From Eretmocerus hayati (taxonomy: Eukaryota > Arthropoda > Insecta > Hymenoptera > Aphelinidae): DNA of 64,000 nt. Position numbers and translations under genes: made by a program. Numbering within the stretch: position 1 is the first letter of the stretch; every line of letters begins with the position of its first letter. The stretch covers positions 75,568,748 to 75,632,747 of the forward strand of contig CM056742.1 in the NCBI GenBank assembly GCA_029851415.1. Reading direction: 5' to 3'. The notes beneath the pieces were generated by a model, which did no database searches, had not been told where the DNA came from, and saw only the letters and a list, made by a program, of their open reading frames with translations. This document shows, one piece after another, positions 21,277 to 32,865 of this stretch.

Positions 21277-21789
21277 TTGTCATTCATTCCAATCATTGGA
21301 ATCATGAATCCTCCATTTCGTTACATAGAACCACGCAATATTCCTCTTCCGTACATTTCCACGGAACTATCCATCAACCAACCAGTTTATCATGCCAATA
21401 TCAACATTCCATTACCCTACTCTGAATTTTTCCAGGAACTCATTCTAGAACATATTTTCCGAGAATTAAATCTAATTTTGGGAACTTCTGACATTTTTGT
21501 TTTCAAAGACGCATCTGTCGAAAACTGTTTGATGAAATCATCTTTGAACCCTCCCAGCACACCTCGACGTGGTCATCGATCACTCATGAACGTTTCAGAG
21601 AGTTTGATCAGAGAATTGACTAGAACTCGTGAACGGAAGGAAGATCAACATACATGTCAAAACATTGAATTCCTCTGCAAATCATCATGTTCTGTAAACA
21701 CCGGATACTTACAAGAAATATTTAACCCAAAATTGAAAGATCTCGACGTCGAGAACGAAATGGTGGGAACCTCTCTCTTGATACTCTGA
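21277..21789 (+). CDS. hypothetical 170-residue open frame, doubtful
   Basis: This is the longest frame outside retroelements and satellite between 7 and 27 kb. The predicted protein is Pro/Ile/Leu-rich at the start and has no signal peptide, membrane segment or domain I recognise. Its diverged duplicate at about 22890-23300 does not keep an open frame, which argues against a conserved gene; alternatively this copy is the functional one of a pair. The ATG used is simply the first in frame. Treat as unproven. Confidence 0.2.
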   Translation: MSFIPIIGIMNPPFRYIEPRNIPLPYISTELSINQPVYHANINIPLPYSEFFQELILEHIFRELNLILGTSDIFVFKDASVENCLMKSSLNPPSTPRRGHRSLMNVSESLIRELTRTRERKEDQHTCQNIEFLCKSSCSVNTGYLQEIFNPKLKDLDVENEMVGTSLLIL

Positions 21790-22010
21790 GGATAAAAAGT
21801 TCTTCTGAGAATGAAATTCCCAGATTATACTCTCATATATTCCTTTGCGAGTCATCATTCTTCTTCAACACTGACTATCTTCGAGTGGAAAGTGTCATCT
21901 ACAGTCCGAAGATCTCGCTGAGATGAACAATATGGTGAAAACCAAATTGCTCTCTCTGAGAATTTTGACGATGAAAAATTCATCTAACGAGATAATCCTC
22001 TCATTATTCT
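21640..22010. repeat. diverged tandem duplication, about 190 bp
   Basis: CCTCTGCAAATCATCATGTTC near 21671 resembles CCTTTGCGAGTCATCATTCTTC near 21841, and GAGAACGAAATGGTGGGAACC near 21751 resembles GATGAACAATATGGTGAAAACC near 21921. Both are followed by CTCTCTTGA/CTCTCTGAG and GATAAAAAGTTC/GATGAAAAATTC. It lies across the end of the hypothetical frame at 21277-21789. Confidence 0.5.
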
Positions 22011-22104
22011 CGTACATATTCTATAACCAGACTTAAATGAAGAACTCACAGACTTGTATATGTCGTAGCCAGATAGGTAAATCAGCCAGTTACGTGACCG
22101 TCTA

Positions 22105-22190
22105 GTCAGTTGCGTAACGGCACGCGGATGGACAACTCTGCGTGGAAGCTTATATTCTATTCCTATTAGTCTAGCCGGTAACGCAACTGA
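22105..22190. repeat. short inverted repeat CAGTTGCGTAAC
   Basis: CAGTTGCGTAACGG near 22109 faces CCGGTAACGCAACTG near 22172, a 14-15-bp arm with a loop of about 50 bp. Related CAGTTACG(C/T)GAC words lie on either side (near 22087 and 22205). This may be the core of a small MITE; no duplication was found. Confidence 0.5.
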
Positions 22191-23339
22191 CTGAAATCGT
22201 CGGCCAGTTACGCGACTGACTGACGCATCTTTCGCGGTTAGGTGAATAATCATGGAAAGGAAATTGAACGAGCGAACAAGAGAACGAGGATCAACAGTAT
22301 TTGTTCAACTTGATTGAATACTCATTCACTGATATATCCACCCCTTGTAATATCTTGACTCGTGTAATTCCTATCTACCACAATTCGTTATAGTCTTGTG
22401 ACGAGACATTTTTCTCTGATCTTCTAACTCAAATCAAATTCATATCGTAAAAATCGTCGTCAACACAGAGTCGATATCCATCATCTTGTTCTCCTCGCCA
22501 ATATCTCTTGATTGTAGGTCACCTTCCTTTCTTCAAGATCATTCCCAGCCCACTAGAAATCCATCTTTCGCGGTCTTCGGCCTTGTTTGTGTGTATGTTG
22601 TTCTCTGCCATCCATGAGTTCTCCCCAACCCTTCAATTGATCTTTATAGAATTCATCTGTTGGGTAGATGACCACTCGATGATGTTCTAAAATGGGATTT
22701 GCAGCTCAATCCATTCAAATAACTTCCGATATTTGCGTTTTGTGATATCGAAAAGTCAATATCTTCGAGAACCTGACAATTTTATTCACAAATATTTTCA
22801 TCCACAATGTTCTTACCAAAGTTCGCGTCACCATAACTAACATCATTCGGTGATTCTCCGTGACCTGATTCATATGGATGATCCATATTCATCCATTCCC
22901 ATAATTTGAAACATACATTCGGCATTATTCAACGAAAAATCGCGTGCCAATCATGTTTTATTCATCAATACGCAATTCCGTATCAACCGATTGATCGATT
23001 CTGTCGAAAATAAATATTACATCAGGTTACTCTGGATTTCTCTAGGAACTATCTTTAGAACATATTCTTCGAGAATTGTAAACTTTTTTCCAAAATGGCA
23101 TATTCTTTCATTTCGGACACATGATGCAAAAACAGTTTAATCGATGAAGCTGTGAATATCTTCAGAATGTTCTTGGGTGATCATCTACTACACACATGGG
23201 TTCCAGAAGGATCGGCTGAAGGGCTGAGGAGAACGCGTGAACGGAAGAAAACACACACATCAAATTATCGACTACTTTCATAAATAAGCAATCACCTACA
23301 TAAATAACCATGAAAAATAACGATCTTTCTTACCTCCAA

Positions 23340-24734
23340 TTATCATTGAGCGGAAATTTTGTTTACAATCGAGAGACCCCAGGGCGAGGAAGAAAATCGT
23401 GGAACCTGAATCTGTGTTAGTGTAGATTTTCAGAATGGAAAATCGACGTCGCTATTGAGACGTGTGTCAATTGTCGGTGTGTTTTTTCTGTTCGACGCCT
23501 TCACATCAACCCTTTAACCGATATCTTCGGAATTGATATGGACGGTAGAGGGCCTTCTAGGGATGCGCCGGAAGGATTCACAGTTCACTGTATCAAACTG
23601 TTTCCAATTTATGTGTCTCAAAAATTCCAAATGTCAGAATTCTGATGAATTGACTATTTTACTACAAATATCCCCCCCCCCCCCCAATTTCACTCATCCA
23701 ATTTGAGTATCTCAGAGTACTTTCCTTACTCTTGCAAGAATGAAGATATCGATCTATCGCAAGTCCATGTACATCAACGTGAAAATCAAGGAATCGCATT
23801 CAACCGGACCCATTCCTGTGGTCCCCTGATACAGAGTTGACTCAACTTTGAACAGAATTGAGAAAATCGGTGCACAATATTCTTGCTATAGGTAGTCGAA
23901 TAGTTTGGTTCGTTTTGGTGAATATCACGTTTATGATGAATTGTCAGCGGCTCCGAGTATGAGCCGCACACGCATATAATCCTCACTCCGATCTTCTGAA
24001 TTCTACAATAGATGAAAGAAAGTGCAGTTTATATTCGGATAAATACGTATAAGGGGGGGGGGGGTTAAAAAATCGAGAATTTTCCTCAGACCATCGAATC
24101 ACCAAGACTCCTTCTAACATCGTTTGGAATTACATGTACAAATTCCTGAATTCACAACTGGCTCTTGGGTATATGAATCCCTCATTCCTGATTGACATGA
24201 TATATTCATCAATTTCTACGAAGCGTCATCATATTACTGCTCACGACAATAGTCATAAATTTGACGCATGGTTGTTGAGTCGTTGCTTACAAGGCCCTGT
24301 CCAGTCAACTATAAGGAGATCTCGTGTAAGACCGTGCACCAAGTCATAAAGCCTGCTGGGATGCTTCACTAAGTGTCCAAGCACAGGGCTCCAAAACGAG
24401 TATTCATCGTGATGGTAAATTTTATGGAGGAAGGGGGACTATAAGTTCCTCTGATCCAGGTGGTGGTTGGCGAGCGGAGCGAGCAGGGGGGCTTGCCCCT
24501 CCTAGTAGATATATATATATATGAATTCATAGAGAGTCGTATCGGTATAAGATATTCGGTCAGCGCTATCTACAGTCTTGTTTTAATCACAGAATGACAC
24601 GTCAATTGAATTAATCAGGAAACATTGTTGCACGGATTAAATCGGTAACCCACTTTTCCTTACTCGGAGTGATCGGATCAATACTTCTGGGATTATTGAG
24701 AGGCCTTGGGTGTCAAGCTTGAGTATTTGGAGTT
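23340..24734. other. anonymous sequence with C and G homopolymer tracts
   Basis: No gene is recognised. A C tract of about 15 lies near 23672 and a G tract of about 13 near 24053; they are in opposite orientation and could belong to the ends of a poorly preserved TIR element. A GC-rich hairpin-like word GCGAGCGGAGCGAGC followed by AGGGGGGCTTGCCCCT lies at 24469-24500, then a short (AT)n tract. Confidence 0.35.
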
Positions 24735-25125
24735 CCAATGAATGTTCAAGTGATGTCAATGGAGATGAGTTGCGCAGGAGGGGCGGGAGAGAGAGTTCCA
24801 GAGCCTCGCACCGCGAAACTGGAAAGAATATTCAGTGGTTTTGAGCCTAACTTTAGGGGTTTCACGATCTCTGACTTCACTCCCACTGGTGGGTCTGTGC
24901 TGATACTAATTGAACATTGCTGTCAGGTATTCGGGCTCTTTCGTTCTAATGGCTTTGTAAATGAGAATGGCAGCAAAGTTCCGTCCTCCAAGATCGACAA
25001 GACCAAATATTCAACTTGTATACAATTTTATATACATTTGTTGATTTCCATTGTTATTACGTTGTTTTAGCCCTATGGGACCCATTGTCCCCGGGTAAAT
25101 GAACCAAATCAATCAATCAACCAAT
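24735..25125 (+). mobile_element. possible LINE 3' end fragment with (ATCA)n tail
   Basis: The segment ends in CCTATGGGACCCATTGTCC, CCGGGTAAATGAACC and then a short ATCA repeat (25105-25120). A CC-TA-GGGAC-ATTGTCCCC-GG-TAAAT ending followed by a short tandem repeat is a pattern I associate with 3' ends of insect non-LTR elements. The 110-codon frame inside has no domain I can name. Assignment is tentative. Confidence 0.35.
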
Positions 25126-25507
25126 TCCCCAATCCCGCTCTTGCACGCCGTGACTCTAAGACTCGAACACCGACGATGTCTTCTCTCTCCAGCGAGGGAA
25201 GAATTGGACCGAGTACGGCAAACAAATTACCTTTTGCATTTTGAACCGGTATGTTCGAACCGGAGTTCAGAACACCATTTATTACCAATCCGCAGTGCTC
25301 GGGAGTGCCATCAACAGTGATCGAAGTCCGAGCACCAGTCTGCAATGACGAGGAAGGCTGTTGAATACCCGCGTCATTCAGATTATTGAATGGACCACTC
25401 CCAGAATCACGATCTGAATTAGAAACATTTTCAGATCTACCAGAAATTTTTAAATGATTCTTCAACTCTTCAATTTCCTCCAAGATCAATTGTCGATCGA
25501 GTTTCAT
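25109..25507 (-). CDS. uncharacterised 132-residue open frame, possible retroelement fragment
   Basis: A clean - strand frame has a polar Glu/Lys-rich N-terminal helix, a Ser/Asn/Gly-rich middle and a C-terminal part with LFAVLGPILPSLEREDIVG. It lies next to BEL/Pao remnants on the same strand and could be part of a gag-like or accessory frame of a retroelement. I recognise no motif. Upstream sequence to 25720 continues to look coding-like but is interrupted. Confidence 0.3.
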   Translation of the reverse strand: MKLDRQLILEEIEELKNHLKISGRSENVSNSDRDSGSGPFNNLNDAGIQQPSSSLQTGARTSITVDGTPEHCGLVINGVLNSGSNIPVQNAKGNLFAVLGPILPSLEREDIVGVRVLESRRARAGLGNWLID

Positions 25508-25939
25508 CTCGTCCAGCTAAGATGATTGCTTCTTCAGTAGTTTCTCAAGCACACCCACTCGTTCGAGTAGTTCCTTATTATTCTCGACCACTGCTGGAGC
25601 ATTAGTGAAGACAGACCACTAGTAGAGGCAGTAGTGGATCAAAAGAAGGAACGTTCGAAACAGATTCAATTTTTTCAAACAGATTTGTGAAATCATTCAG
25701 AAATAGAGCAAGGTTCATAATGAACCGATGATAATCCAACAGTTTGAATCATGGTTTGCCTCAATTATCTAATTCCTAGCGTGAATTTCCGATATCCCAA
25801 TATCCACGATATATCGACGTCGACCAAATTTGGATTCGTTGATATCGTGTCGATATCGACTCGTCATCGACATTGGAGCCGATATAATATCGAAATATCA
25901 GGGAACTCAACTCAAAATTGGCCGCAGCATCCGCGACGG
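25508..25939. other. anonymous sequence with TCGATAT cluster
   Basis: CGATAT/TCGATATCG words recur between 25789 and 25900, echoing the cluster at 18478-18610. Nothing else is supported. Confidence 0.35.
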
Positions 25940-25959
25940 ACCAAACGAGAGTTGATCTT

Positions 25960-26125
25960 GGATACGGCTATTCAGGAAATAGTCAACCTCGCAAGTCTCG
26001 AACCCAGACCGTTCATTCTGTGCAATTGAATACAACAGAATGAGGCCATAGATTGAGAATGAAACATACGAGCGCCGTTCATCTTAGGGGAGTCGGCTGC
26101 TAGACACCAGGTTTTGGACATTCCG
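25960..26125. repeat. repeat shared with 41590-41735 (probable BEL/Pao 3' region)
   Basis: CTCGAACCCAGACCGTTCATT and later GAGTCGGCTGCTAGACACCAG here match CTCGAACTCAGACTGTTCATT and GAGTCGGCTGCTAGACACCAG at 41617-41728, with similar spacing and a GGAATGAAACATA-like block between. In this copy it sits just after the stop of the BEL/Pao pol remnant when read on the - strand, so it is probably that element's 3' non-coding part or LTR. Confidence 0.55.
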
Positions 26126-26163
26126 CCCGCCTCATTTGATGGAAGACAATTTGAATCTGAAGC

Positions 26164-26640
26164 TCAAGATCTCATAGGTGATCTGGCTAACTTAGTGATG
26201 GGTCTGGTAACTCCTCGACACTCAGTTTTGACTGTTGCCACCCCGACGAGCCTATCGGATCCGGGTATCACTCGGGTCACTCGTCCTAGAGGCCACTTGC
26301 CGTCTGGTTGTTGCATACTCGGGTCGAGAACGATTACGAAATTTCCCTCTGCAACGTTCTTCTGAGGTCGCGTCCACTGAACTCGTTGTTGGAGCGTGTT
26401 CAAATAGTCTCGATTTCATAGTGTCCAGAACTGATCTTGCATTCCTTTGACTAGTCTCCAGTGAGTCAGATGATCCATATTCCGGTGACCAAAGGATGGT
26501 CGAGGTAATCCATGAGATGGCTTACTCCCCCGAAAGTGAGCGGGTGTCAACGCCGTTATGTGATCGAGGTCGTTGGTAGAATGAACTAGAGGTTTGTTGT
26601 TCAGAACCACCGCTACTACAGCAAAGACTGCGGAGAATTT
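26164..26640 (-). pseudogene. BEL/Pao retrotransposon integrase C-terminal remnant
   Basis: Read on the - strand, the frame gives VVLNNKPLVHS, an ALTPAHFRG block (BEL/Pao integrases have ALTPAHFL-G) and a DQFW stretch. After a TGA at 26416-26418 the same frame continues as DYLNTLQQRVQW, then a GKWPLGRVTRVIPG core and RPITKLA. The last part is the DUF5641 domain at the C-terminus of BEL/Pao integrases. The in-frame stop falls where the family has Trp, so a single substitution explains it. The catalytic core is missing; similarity stops near 26640. Confidence 0.85.
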
Positions 26641-26699
26641 CGCAAGCACAACTTGCAAGTTCACCAAGTCACCACGCAAGCACCACTGACGCTTTTCTT

Positions 26700-27775
26700 T
26701 GTTCGCGGCTCAGTCTGTGTCTTTTGCTCCTATTCCGAACGAGCCCCCAAATGCGGGATTTCCGTCCAGGAATAGGAGCTTGCAAATGATAAGTCACCTT
26801 TTTGGAAGCTTGGTTTATTACGAAACCATCACACACGCTAACCCATATTCAAGCTCTCACTAGGGGATGGGGTGCGTATAACGTACGCTACTTGAAAAAT
26901 GGCGAGGATCGCGCGTTTAGTATGTGTTACGTAAATACGTGGCCACATATAGACTGACTGCCGGGCTGCGGCATAACAGCCGCATGCCCTGTGCCCTCCA
27001 ACCCGCGGCATGAACACACGCCTCTCGAGTAGAAGAGACACACATGCTTACACACACATACACGCTCTCTCGCTCACTCGTACTCCTACAATACTCCCCG
27101 TTGTAATTCCATATTTATGACGATTTGCCTCGTAGATTGATGGAACGAGTTAGACCTGCTGAGAGTTTCGGGACTATCATGTCGCACACCAGTCCCAAAT
27201 GTGTAACCTTTTATGGTCAGCATTATGAATGGAAGGAAGAGGAAATAGTCCCAAACTATCCAGCTGTCTTATTGTCAGTCGACGCAGTTCGAGCGACTTT
27301 CATCAACATGCACGATTGGTCCAACTCACTGTCAGACGACGCCATCTTGGAGTATACGGCATCAAATTACCAAATTGTAACACTGGCAAACAACAAAATT
27401 GTATCAGGGCACTGAATAATCAAATACGTCGCTCAATACCGGGAGTATATTAACGAAGGCAGCGACATAGGCTTGAATGATTCAACAATACAACTTGCGA
27501 TTGATTCAAGAAGGAATGGAAAGAAATAGGAGTATGAGAGGCGAATAGAAGAGAGGGGGAGAAGTAGGGAGGGAAAGAGATATGTGTAGGGGGAGAGAGA
27601 GGGAGAGTGAGTTGTGACTAACGCGATACCTCGGATGCTGGGGACGGAGGTATGCGTAGTCCATGGGCTCTGGATCTCGGGAGAGAGCCTATGTATTAGG
27701 ATTCATGACTCGATCTGAAGTGTAAAAATGCATATAGGGGGTGGTGAATAGATCAAGGCTAGGATTTTGAGATAA
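26700..27775. other. anonymous sequence, CA-rich and purine-rich tracts
   Basis: A CA/CT-rich stretch at 27000-27090 and a purine-rich stretch at 27490-27620 (GGGAGAGAG-like) are the only structure seen. A + strand frame of 96 codons at 27125-27415 has no recognised domain. This could include the rest of the BEL/Pao element or its LTR, but I cannot show it. Confidence 0.35.
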
Positions 27776-27780
27776 GGTTC

Positions 27781-28376
27781 TGTTGAAATTTTTAGAAGCG
27801 GGATTTGGATCACATGCAAATCCCGGTTTTCCCAAAATACCCTAATTTCTGAGAAAACTTGATTTTAATATGTTTTAATTGTATCGCGATAATGAAAAAC
27901 TGTTAATGATTTGAAATACTATTTTCGTTTTTACTATACTTTTATTTCAAAGAAAAGCGGTACGCAGGAAGCACTTCGAAACCACGAAACAAACGAAGCA
28001 GCGGCAAGAAGAAGTAATGAAGAGAACGCCGCCGAGCGGACCCCTTTATATTATATCTGAGGTGTCTTGTGAAGCTAAGAATGCTGTGCGCGGCGCGCCG
28101 CAGATCGTCGCCCCAACACGGGAATCCCATATGAAACCCCGAAAAGCGCGCGCGGCGCACGATATTTCGAACCTTTAACATGAGACTCTCATAAAAGATC
28201 GCTCAAACAGAGCGCGGCGCACCCGAATTCGAGCGTTCAACACGGGACTTCCATAAGAGCTACCGCGGCACGACGGAGCATCATTCGAAAGCGCATGCGT
28301 CATCTAATCTAGAAATTAGTTCGCATGACGCAACTCGATCTTACTTCACTCGATACATTTTTGAACATTCTCACAC
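27781..28376 (-). repeat. Copia 3' LTR (left copy)
   Basis: This 596-bp LTR starts TGTTGAAATTTTTAG on the + strand and ends CATTCTCACA. It is preceded by the GGTTC duplication. It aligns to the right LTR over its full length with a small number of substitutions and one length difference. It contains GCGCGGCGC-type GC-rich blocks near 28087-28160 and 28210-28220. Confidence 0.93.
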
Positions 28377-28377
28377 G

Positions 28378-28393
28378 CCCCCTCAAAAATTAA
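28378..28393 (-). promoter_or_regulatory. polypurine tract of the Copia element
   Basis: On the - strand the sequence immediately before the 3' LTR reads TTTTTGAGGGGGCG, a purine run directly abutting the LTR start. This is where plus-strand DNA synthesis is primed in LTR elements. Confidence 0.75.
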
Positions 28394-28644
28394 TCGGGTC
28401 AGATTAAATATGAAGATCGAAGAATCAGTCTCGACCGGCTCTTTCCTAAGCTTATGATGGAAATTACTTCCAAGTGCTTTCTTTGTACCTTCTGGGAATA
28501 CATATGGTCCAACATTTGTTCTAGGGTTGAGGGAAACCCAGAAAAACCTCAACCGGACCATCTCATGACTTCAATCGGTCATGTATTGATAATAGCAATC
28601 GATACATCAATATAGTATATAACATGTACTGCACAGGCTGCATC

Positions 28645-31021
28645 TCAATTCAATCCAATTGCCGCTCGCAGCTCGAGAAATCTTGGTGCTGGCAATGGTT
28701 TGGTCAGCATATCAGCTAGTTGATTACCTGTAGGAATATATTGTTGTTTATATGAGTTGAATTATGTTTCTCTCGACTTGTTCCCTTGTGAAATGATATT
28801 TTATATCGATATGTTTTGATCTTTTGTGGCTAGTTGGATTCTTGGCAATGCTAATGCATCCGTTATTATCTTCATATATCATAATTGGTTTTCCCAATTT
28901 TATATCAATAGTCATTGCCAATGACTTCAACCATAATGCCTCTCGTACAGCTTCGAAAAGAGCCATATATTCTGCTTCAGTAGATGAAGCAGCTACAGAG
29001 TTTTGTTTTCTCGTATTCCAGCATATGGTGCATTGCTCAAACAATTTGAACAAGAATCCGGTGGTACTTTTTCTATCGGTTTCATTTCCACCCCAATCAG
29101 AATCTGCATAGCCAGTCAAGATTTCTTCATATCTTTGTTTCTTATATGTGAGTTTGATGTCAATGGAACCCTTCAAGTATCTTAGAACTCTTTTCAGTAG
29201 TTGCCATAATTTTTTATTATTTTTGCTAGCATAACGACTTAGAATGTTGATCGCTGTGCTCAAATCTGGTCGCGTGCAAACCATTATGTACATTAAACAA
29301 CCAATGAGACATTGACACGGAGCATTACAATCTTCATCAGAATTGAGAGCCTCGTAATCTAATTTAACTGGAAGTGGTGTGTTTACTGAATTGCAATCTT
29401 CCATATTAAATTTCCTCAGAACTGTTTTGATATAAGCGCTTTGATCCAAAGTCAGAATATTGTTGTTTCTGCTGATTTTAATACCAAGAAATATATTGAT
29501 CTCTTTCAAATCCAACATTTCAAATTCTGACATGGAATAATTTTTAAATCCGTTCATGATTTGAAGCTTTTCACAAATTATGACTATGTCATCAACGTAC
29601 AGTATGACATATATATTTTTATCTATGCTACCTTTATCTAAGATGTAAATGCATCTATCAACAACAGAATTCTTGAAGCCGATTTTCAAAAGCTTCTCTT
29701 CGAATGTCTCAAACCAACAACGCGCGCCATGCTTTAAACCGTACAAGGATTTGTTTAATTTGCAAACTTGATTTTCTTTGCTTTTGATACCTTCAGGTAC
29801 CCTCATGTAAATTTCTTCTTTCAATTTTCCGTTCAAAAATGCAGTTTTTACATCCATGTAATGGATTGATAAATTGAACTGGTTAGCAAAAGCAAGTAGG
29901 AATCTGAAACTCGAAATACGCGCCACTGGAGCAAATGTCTCGTTATAGTCCTCTAAATATCTTTCACTGAAACCACGCGCGACTAGTCGGGCTTTATATT
30001 TCATCGGGTTACCAAATTCATCGTTTTTGATTGCGAATGCCCATTTGCAATCTACGATGTTTTTGTTTGCAGGTCTCGGAACTAAAGTCCAAGTTTCATT
30101 GACTAATAATGAATTTATTTCATCTTCCACAGCCCGTTCCCAATGTTCTTCATCACGACTTACTTGAATTTCTGAAAATGACTGGGGTATTTTGCACGCG
30201 ATAGATTGAGCACAAAGAAGGAAATTAGTAACCGATGTATCCTCATCGTAGCTAATATGGGGCAGCCGTTTGATTCTATTACTTCTTTGAAGATCTGAAA
30301 TTTCATTCAAAGGGTCCTTATTTGTCTGAGATTCTGAAATTTGTGCGTCATCTGTTATGCTCACAGATTCATCGGGCTTTTGGTGAGCTGTATTATTCAT
30401 GTTAACCGTTGATTTTACTACATCAACTTTCTGGACCTTTTCTGATGTTGAAGCCATATCAGTTGCATCAGTATTTGATTGAGAGCTCTCAACTCTCTTT
30501 TGTCCAGTTACTGGTCCAGATATCAAGTAGTTACGCTCATTGACAATGACATCCCTGATTGTAACGAACTTCTCATTATCCACATCCCACGCTTTGTATC
30601 CATTGGGTTCATACCCCACTAAAATGGCTTTACTCGTTTTTCTTTCAAATTTTGTTTTTCTGATCTTATTATGAATGTACAGAGTACTCCCAAACACTCT
30701 TAAAAACTTTACTTTTGGCTCTCTATTATGCCACAATTCGTATGGAGTTTTTCTCGTTTTTAAAGCTTTAGTTGGAGTAATATTCAATAAATAAGTAGCT
30801 GTTGAAACAGCTTCTCCCCAAAATTTTCCATCTAACTTCGATCCATGAATCATGGCACGAGCCTTTTCAGTTATTATACGAACCATTCTTTCAGCTACGC
30901 CATTTAATTGCGGGATTCGTGGGACCGTCAAATGGAATGTTATGCCCTTTCGCACGCAATAATCTTTCATCTCATTAGACAAATATTCACGTCCATTATC
31001 AATGTACAAATTCACTATTTT
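28645..31021 (-). pseudogene. Copia pol, 3' part: integrase C-half, RT, RNase H
   Basis: The frame from the interrupting stop down to 28748 covers 755+ residues. Integrase residues: the second catalytic Asp in YIDNGREY (about residue 6) and Glu in NGVAERMV (about 42), with 35 residues between, as in DD35E. RT: KYKARLVARGFS (about 339), YMDVKTAFLNG (about 386) and an intact YVDD (473-476). RNase H: YADSDW (636), STEAEY (678), YEDNNG (714) and HIDIKY (735), all four acidic residues kept. The frame stops at 28748. A frameshift separates it from a short C-terminal tail with the Copia LADMLTKPL motif, which ends at a TGA at 28645-28647. Confidence 0.93.
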
Positions 31022-32812
31022 CTAATTAAAATGTGCTTCAGCTTTTGATATGAAGTCTTGGAATATTTTAAAAACATCTGATTTGTACGCAATCAAGTAT
31101 GTTACGCAATAGTGCGTGAACTCATCAATAAATAGCACAAAATACTTCTTGTCATCTATTGATGATGGATCTATGGGACCGGCAACATCAGAATGAACTA
31201 TGAAAAGCGGCCTATTGACATAGCTCTTATCTTCACTTTTCTGAAATGGTAATCTCGCTTGCTTTCCATCGATGCAAGCTTCGCATAAATCATCGCTAGG
31301 TATGACATTGTCAATTTCATGAATGTCATCGATCATCCCATAACTTTTCAGTTCTGAGAATTTTGAACGACCGATGTGGCCTAGACGCTGATGCCATAAG
31401 CCATAATTATTATGCAAGACACTATAAGCATGGGCATTCGCTCTCAATCTTTTTGGATCAATAAAAAATTCAACCGATGTCAGATTATGGAAGGGTTTAC
31501 CAAGTATGACAACGCTACTTCCCTTTTTTATCTCCACTCCTTGTTGGTTGAATAAGATGTCGAAACCAGCCTGCCGCAATCTTTGGACCGACAGTAAGTT
31601 GTATGGGACTTCAGGGCAATATAGGACGTTCTCCAAGGTTCCTCCGAAATTCAGCGTGCTCCTGACATTAATGATTCCCTTTTTATATGCAGCGATGTAA
31701 GTGCCATTTCTTGCTATGGATATCCTCATGGGTGGATCCAGGTTGACAAAACTTGCGAATAAGCGATCCGTTTTTATGATGTGGTCTGATGCTCCGAAAT
31801 CCAGGATGAATGTCACAGTATTCTCGCCATCGCAATTTTGTATTGTTTTGGATATTGTCATGAATGCAAATCCAGAAATGCTACTGTTTGGCACCTGCTC
31901 TGCCATTTGTAATGTTTGCAAATCTTGATTCTTGTCGTGTTGCTGTTGATTTCTTTCATAATAGAAACAATCCTTGATCAGATGATTCGTTCGCCCACAA
32001 TGGTAACACTTCATATTTGATTTTGTAGTCGATCGTGGTTTCTTGGCTTTCCAATTTCCTTTGGATTTATTCTTGAAGTATTCTCTACCGGAATTGTGCT
32101 GTGGGTAATTCCTTGAATTGTGGGAACCTTTTCTCTTGAACTGATGCCGGTCAGCGTGCTCGACAGTAAGAACCTCAGCACTTGTAATATTTGCATTCTT
32201 CAGTTTTGTTTCGTGATCTTCCAATCTTTTTTTGACAAAATCAATCGTCATATCATCTTCAGCCAACGTCTCCGAAGCTGTAACGACTCCGTCGTAGCTG
32301 GATGGTAAAGTCATCGAAAGATAGTTGATTTTATCCCACTCATCTATATGAGCCCCTGATGCCGATAACTCATAAATCAGCTCATCAAAAATGACTAAGT
32401 GTTGGACTAAGGTAGTGTCCCCGGATAGCTTTAAATTAGCCAACTTCTTCCTCGCAGCAAGTTGTGTCGCCGCACTCTTTCTTCTATAAATATTATCCAG
32501 AGCTTGAAGTATTTCTTTGGCTTTCAAGTCTCTGTTTGCCATATGCAAAATTGAATCCGCGAGGTATTCACGGATCACACGGGTTGCATTTGTATCCTTC
32601 TTGCTCCAATCTTCATCTGGGTCTTCGGGAATCTCTTCTTGGATCACTACATGGAGATCGAGTTCACTCAATAAATCTTCGATTCTTTCTCTCCAGATGT
32701 TATACTTCTGTCCATCAAACTGCTTGATATTCCTCTTCCAGGCAGATTTTTCCATCGTTGATAATGTGCACGATGCGTGGGAACGTGCAGGTAAATATTC
32801 ACTTTTAGTCAC
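31022..32812 (-). pseudogene. Copia gag-protease-integrase N-half, ended by a premature TAG
   Basis: This is a 596-residue frame. Gag: KQFDGQKYNIWRERIEDLL near 30-48 (UBN2-type gag), and a zinc knuckle CYHCGRTNHLIKDC at 269-282 (C-x2-C-x4-H-x4-C). Protease: FILDFGASDHI near 335-345, where the catalytic Asp-Ser-Gly triad has Phe in place of Ser. Integrase: LWHQRLGHI (His 474, 479), CEAC (510, 513) for zinc binding, HSDVAGP with the first catalytic Asp (542). The frame ends at TAG 31022-31024 in the integrase core, with the same frame open directly after. The start may be the internal Met 20 rather than the first Met. Confidence 0.93.
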
Positions 32813-32851
32813 TGAGTTTAATCGCGGAAAGGATTATGTCCAGCACGGATG

Positions 32852-32865
32852 CTGGGCCCATAACC
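32852..32865 (-). promoter_or_regulatory. Copia primer binding site, internal tRNA-iMet type
   Basis: Directly inside the 5' LTR the + strand reads CTGGGCCCATAACC, identical to the anticodon-stem/loop region of eukaryotic initiator Met tRNA. Copia-type elements are known to prime from an internal fragment of this tRNA rather than its 3' end, so the - strand element RNA would pair here. The site touches the LTR end at 32866. Confidence 0.85.

Larger units (their letters stand above)
20860..23330. repeat. old segmental duplication, offset about 1.6 kb
   Basis: Matching landmarks recur in the same order. TACTCTGAATTT-TC-AGGAACT with AGAACATATT-TTCGAGAATT occurs at 21418-21465 and 23029-23075. 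AACAGTTT-AT-GATGAA occurs near 21523 and 23131. CTGA-GAACG-GTGAACGGAAG occurs near 21625 and 23227. A 5' block with GTATGTTGT-C occurs near 20996 and 22592. A further weak relative of the 5' block lies near 19604-19700. Identity is low, so the duplication is old. Confidence 0.55.
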
